From contig JAKLEZ010000006.1 of assembly GCA_022711465.1 (NCBI GenBank), positions 62,001-126,000 on the forward strand: 64,000 nt of DNA. Reading direction: 5' to 3'. A model generated the notes under the pieces. That model saw only the letters and a program-made list of their open reading frames with translations. It searched no databases and was not told where the DNA came from. Positions within the stretch are counted from its first letter, which is position 1. Each line of letters starts with the position of its first letter. This DNA is from Planctomycetota bacterium (lineage in GTDB: Bacteria > Planctomycetota > Phycisphaerae > UBA1845 > PWPN01). The position numbers and the translations under genes were made by a program. Positions 61,299 to 64,000 of this stretch are shown piece by piece.

Positions 61299-62786
61299 TC
61301 ACGGCCACAGGGCCTTGAGATCGTCGGAACAGGCCGACGGAATGTTGTTGTTCCGCAGAATCTCCGGCTGGAACTTGGCCACGTCCTTGGGCTTCAGGAC
61401 GATCTTCTCCTCGTTCTCGTTTTCGAACCGGAAGACGATGTACTCTTCCTTGTTGTCCTTGATGAGCTGGATCAGGTGCTTGAGGTTGCGCACCTTCTGG
61501 TCGTTGACGTGGGTCAGGACCGACACCGGGGTGATGCCATAACCCTTGGTCAGCTTGTGCGACAGCATCGGGCAACAGGTGACCACGAGTTCGTTCTCCG
61601 GATCCTCGCGATAGGCCGCGATGTACTGCGGTATAAGACGGCCCCGGATCGCCATGGCCCCGAGCCAGCTTGACGCTCCTCGAGAGATCAGCTCCATGGT
61701 GGCGGGTGAGAAAACCAGGGTGCCGAAGATGAAGTAGGTGGGTCGGTCGGTTTTCATTCTCTGGATGACGGTGTCGACCTGAGTCGCCGTGGGGATTTCG
61801 ACCTCCATGGCCTTGCCCTCGCGGACCACGGAGAGCTTGACCTTGCTGCCCGGCGGCTTGCGGGCCGACAACCAGCTCCAATGCACCCGCGGGATGTCCT
61901 CGGCAATCGGGACCATGCCCAGGTTGTCGATGGCGACGCCGTCGCAGGCCGTGACCACATCCCACGGCTTGAGCAGCTCGGCAAGTGCCTTGTTGTCGAC
62001 CCGGTGCACCACCACCCCGGTCATGTCTTTGTCGAGCTTGAGGTAGTCGCGCAGGGCAGGATTCTCCACCGTGGCGCTGTTGATGTCCAGGACCGGGAAA
62101 CCGTCGTACTTGCCGTCAGCCTGGCAGTCGGCGAGGAAGTGACGGATGACCTCGACCGGAATGATGTAGCCGATATTCTGCCCTTCAGGGAACCTGCTGA
62201 ACACGACTCCGATGATGTTGCCGTCGACAATGCCCGGGCCGCCGCTGTTGCCCGGGTTGATCGCCGCGTCCACCTGGATGCGCAGCAGCGCCGCATAGGA
62301 GTAGTACTGGGCGCACTCGATGCGCGAGATCACCCCTTCGGTGACCGAAAGGGTATCGCCGCCCGTGGGGTAGCCGAGCACGTTGACCTTGGTCTTCGGG
62401 GTCGGCAGCTTGTCGGCCATCGGTAGAGGCTTCAGCTTCTCCATGGCGTCGGCCGCATCAAGCTTGAGCGTGGCCAGATCGCACTCCACGGAGATGAACT
62501 CCACGGTCGCATCGAGCTTGTCCGAGCTCTCGTGGGGTTGCACGTAGATCTGCTGGGCGTAGCTGACCACGTGGGCGTTGGTCAGAATCCGGCCCCCCTC
62601 GATGACCACGCCGGAGCCGGTGACCTCCGACGCCGGGGTGATTTCCCACGGGCGGAGCATGTTCGGCGGAGACTGCGAAGCGAAAATCTTGACCACCGAC
62701 TGCCGGGGCTCGTCAGCCCCCAGCGAAACACCCTGCCCGATACAGACCCAGGCCGCCACCATACCGCCAATCAGCCATCGCTTCAT
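61299..62786 (-). CDS. exported Deg/HtrA-type serine protease
   Basis: 495 residues with signal peptide (LIGGMVAAWVCIGQGVSLGA). The trypsin-like triad is complete: His72 in ILTNAHVV, Asp103 in VECDLATLKL and Ser181 in INPGNSGGP. The oxyanion region and GYIIPVEVIRHFL follow as in HtrA. Two further parts look like PDZ domains: about 225-320 (GVVVHRVDNKALAELLKPWDVVTACDGVAI) and the C-terminal 130 residues, which include YGITPVSVLTHVNDQKVRNLKHLIQLIK. The layout is closer to plant/bacterial Deg9-like proteins than to E. coli DegP. Likely degrades or processes misfolded exported proteins. AAGGGA precedes the ATG. Confidence 0.85.
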   Translation of the reverse strand: MKRWLIGGMVAAWVCIGQGVSLGADEPRQSVVKIFASQSPPNMLRPWEITPASEVTGSGVVIEGGRILTNAHVVSYAQQIYVQPHESSDKLDATVEFISVECDLATLKLDAADAMEKLKPLPMADKLPTPKTKVNVLGYPTGGDTLSVTEGVISRIECAQYYSYAALLRIQVDAAINPGNSGGPGIVDGNIIGVVFSRFPEGQNIGYIIPVEVIRHFLADCQADGKYDGFPVLDINSATVENPALRDYLKLDKDMTGVVVHRVDNKALAELLKPWDVVTACDGVAIDNLGMVPIAEDIPRVHWSWLSARKPPGSKVKLSVVREGKAMEVEIPTATQVDTVIQRMKTDRPTYFIFGTLVFSPATMELISRGASSWLGAMAIRGRLIPQYIAAYREDPENELVVTCCPMLSHKLTKGYGITPVSVLTHVNDQKVRNLKHLIQLIKDNKEEYIVFRFENENEEKIVLKPKDVAKFQPEILRNNNIPSACSDDLKALWP

Positions 62787-62917
62787 GAGGATTCCCTTAT
62801 TCTGGCCTCCGTCTCGGACGGCCGCCGGTTACGGATTGTCTCCCCGGTGATCTTCGCCGTACCGCCGGGAAAGGTCAAATTTGCAGCCCATCAGCCGCTT
62901 GGGGATAATGGCCGTCT

Positions 62918-64000
62918 GTGAGTGCGGACAACGGCTGGTCACGGCGGAACTTCCTGTCGGCCCGGGGGCTCGGCGCGGCCTTGGGCGGCGCGGCCGGCAG
63001 CCTTATCCCAGATCCGCCAAGAGCCCTCACCCGCCAAGAGCAGAACCTCAGCACCCTGGCTTTCGCCCGACGCGCGATGGGCTGCGAGTTCGGCATCCGA
63101 ATCCCCTACTACTACCCCAACGCCATGGCCGCCGCCGACGTCGCCCTGTCCGAAATCGAGCAACTGGAAGAGCTTCTCACCGTCTACTCCGACACCAGCG
63201 AAATGAGCCACGTCAACCGGAACGCCTTCCCCGGCCCGGTACGCGTGGACAACCGGCTGTTCGAGGTGGTCCGGCGGTCGGCCGAGCTCCACGCCCAAAC
63301 CGACGGCGCGTTCGACATCGCCGCCGGGGCCCTGGTCAAGACCTGGGGCTTCCTCCGCGGCCCCAGACGCGTGCCCGGCGAGGGGGAACGACAGGCCGCC
63401 TTGGCCCGCAGCGGAATGCGGCATGTGGAACTGAATTCGGACAACCTGACCCTACGGTTCCGTGTACAAGGAGTTGAGATCAACCTGGGGAGCGTGGGCA
63501 AGGGCTACGCGATCGACCGGGCGATTCAACGGCTGCGGGACGATTTCCGGATACAGTGCGCCCTCATGATCGGCGGACAGAGCAGTATCTACGGCGCGGG
63601 CTCCCCATCCGGCGACGGGCGAGGGTGGCTGGTCAGTATCCAGAACCCCTTTAATTCGAGCCAACCGGCCGCGACCTTGCGGCTGAAGGACCAGGCCCTG
63701 GGAACGTCGGGGACGGCCAATCAGTTTTTCGAAGAGCACGGGCGACGTTACGGCCATCTGCTCGATCCGCGAACCGGATTCCCCGCCGACCTGCTGGCGA
63801 GCGCATCCGCCGTGGCCCCCGACGCGGCAACCGCCGATGCCCTGGCAACGGCGTTCTTCGTGATGGGACTCGACAAAACGAAGGCTTTCTGTCAGAATCA
63901 CCCGGAGATCGGGGCTCTGCTGGTCATCAAACCACAGGACCCGGCCTGGAAGGCCGCCGTGCCGCAGGTGGTCACTTTCAACGTGCCCACGGAGGATCTT
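62918..64000 (+). CDS. apbE: FAD:protein FMN transferase (ApbE), cut by window end
   Basis: 361 codons are present; the C-terminus is outside the window. ApbE covalently attaches FMN to Thr of exported or membrane flavoproteins (Rnf/Nqr subunits and others), using FAD and Mg2+. Seen are MGCEFGIRI near residue 54, GAFDIAAGALVKTWGF (about 130-145), INLGSVGKGYAIDRA (188-202), LGTSGTANQFF (261-271), YGHLLDPRTGFPA (278-290) and the metal-binding DAATADALATAFFVMG (302-317). A twin-arginine leader (WSRRNFLSARGLGAALGGAAG) replaces the common lipoprotein signal. Start is GTG at 62918 without a strong binding site. Divergent from the protease gene. Confidence 0.88.
   Translation, partial: MSADNGWSRRNFLSARGLGAALGGAAGSLIPDPPRALTRQEQNLSTLAFARRAMGCEFGIRIPYYYPNAMAAADVALSEIEQLEELLTVYSDTSEMSHVNRNAFPGPVRVDNRLFEVVRRSAELHAQTDGAFDIAAGALVKTWGFLRGPRRVPGEGERQAALARSGMRHVELNSDNLTLRFRVQGVEINLGSVGKGYAIDRAIQRLRDDFRIQCALMIGGQSSIYGAGSPSGDGRGWLVSIQNPFNSSQPAATLRLKDQALGTSGTANQFFEEHGRRYGHLLDPRTGFPADLLASASAVAPDAATADALATAFFVMGLDKTKAFCQNHPEIGALLVIKPQDPAWKAAVPQVVTFNVPTEDL

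Noticed and set aside
1..64000. search for tRNA, rRNA, CRISPR arrays, insertion sequences, integrase or phage genes
   Set aside because: No cloverleaf-like sequences with TTCGANNC-type arms, no direct-repeat arrays and no transposase or integrase motifs were seen by eye; a tRNAscan/Infernal run would be needed to exclude small RNAs.

Overview
The window looks like a chromosome fragment of a GC-rich planctomycete, most likely of the Phycisphaerae type. The reasons are uniformly GC-rich coding, several very large exported proteins ending in paired EF-hand (dockerin-like) modules, repeated use of DUF2341, LamG, Calx-beta, lamin-tail and CotH modules, exported Gfo/Idh/MocA oxidoreductases, large GH2 and GH106 enzymes, and small Cys-poor lipoproteins. 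I see no rRNA, tRNA, CRISPR array, insertion sequence or phage gene. Gene order is mosaic, with short operons and many convergent or divergent pairs; several convergent pairs overlap by 4-38 bases.

Layout. 0-10 kb: housekeeping and metabolism (KdgK-type sugar kinase, zeta-crystallin-like quinone reductase, short ArgA-type acetyltransferase, MgtE-like transporter, RmuC, DUF434 protein, flavodoxin-fold reductase, VTT membrane protein). 10-13 kb: a large secreted beta-propeller/EB-repeat/dockerin protein. 13.5-19 kb: two methyltransferases, two exported thioredoxin-fold proteins, and a compact minus-strand operon groES / btpA-like / S66 peptidase homologue / DUF167 behind a good sigma-70-type promoter. 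19-27 kb: UvrB/UvrC-motif protein, D-aminoacylase homologue, a 52-residue membrane protein, GH109-type oxidoreductase, DprA, and an FHA-GAF-like-cyclase protein. 27-41 kb: exported amidase with an inserted domain, a lipoprotein, a Gfo/Idh protein, a 1685-residue GH2 enzyme and a GH106 enzyme, which together suggest polysaccharide use. 41-44 kb: RlmN, LeuD and an unknown protein. 44-48 kb: beta-propeller lipoprotein and a PAS hybrid histidine kinase. 48-61 kb: three giant exported dockerin-tagged proteins. 61-64 kb: a Deg-type protease divergent from a Tat-exported ApbE cut off by the window end.

The most unusual region is 48-61 kb. A secreted CotH-kinase protein with four lamin-tail domains is followed 41 bases later by a secreted protein carrying the PEP-synthase/PPDK ATP-grasp and, in reversed order, a phosphohistidine-swivel-like motif. 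Both end in the same kind of EF-hand tag. Two adjacent exported ATP-dependent phosphotransferase folds suggest an extracytoplasmic phosphorylation system. Other oddities are an S66 peptidase homologue without its serine, a cyclase with altered purine-selecting residues, and two genes whose -10 boxes lie so close to the start codon that leaderless mRNAs are likely. All functional calls come from reading motifs in the translated sequence; no database search was run.
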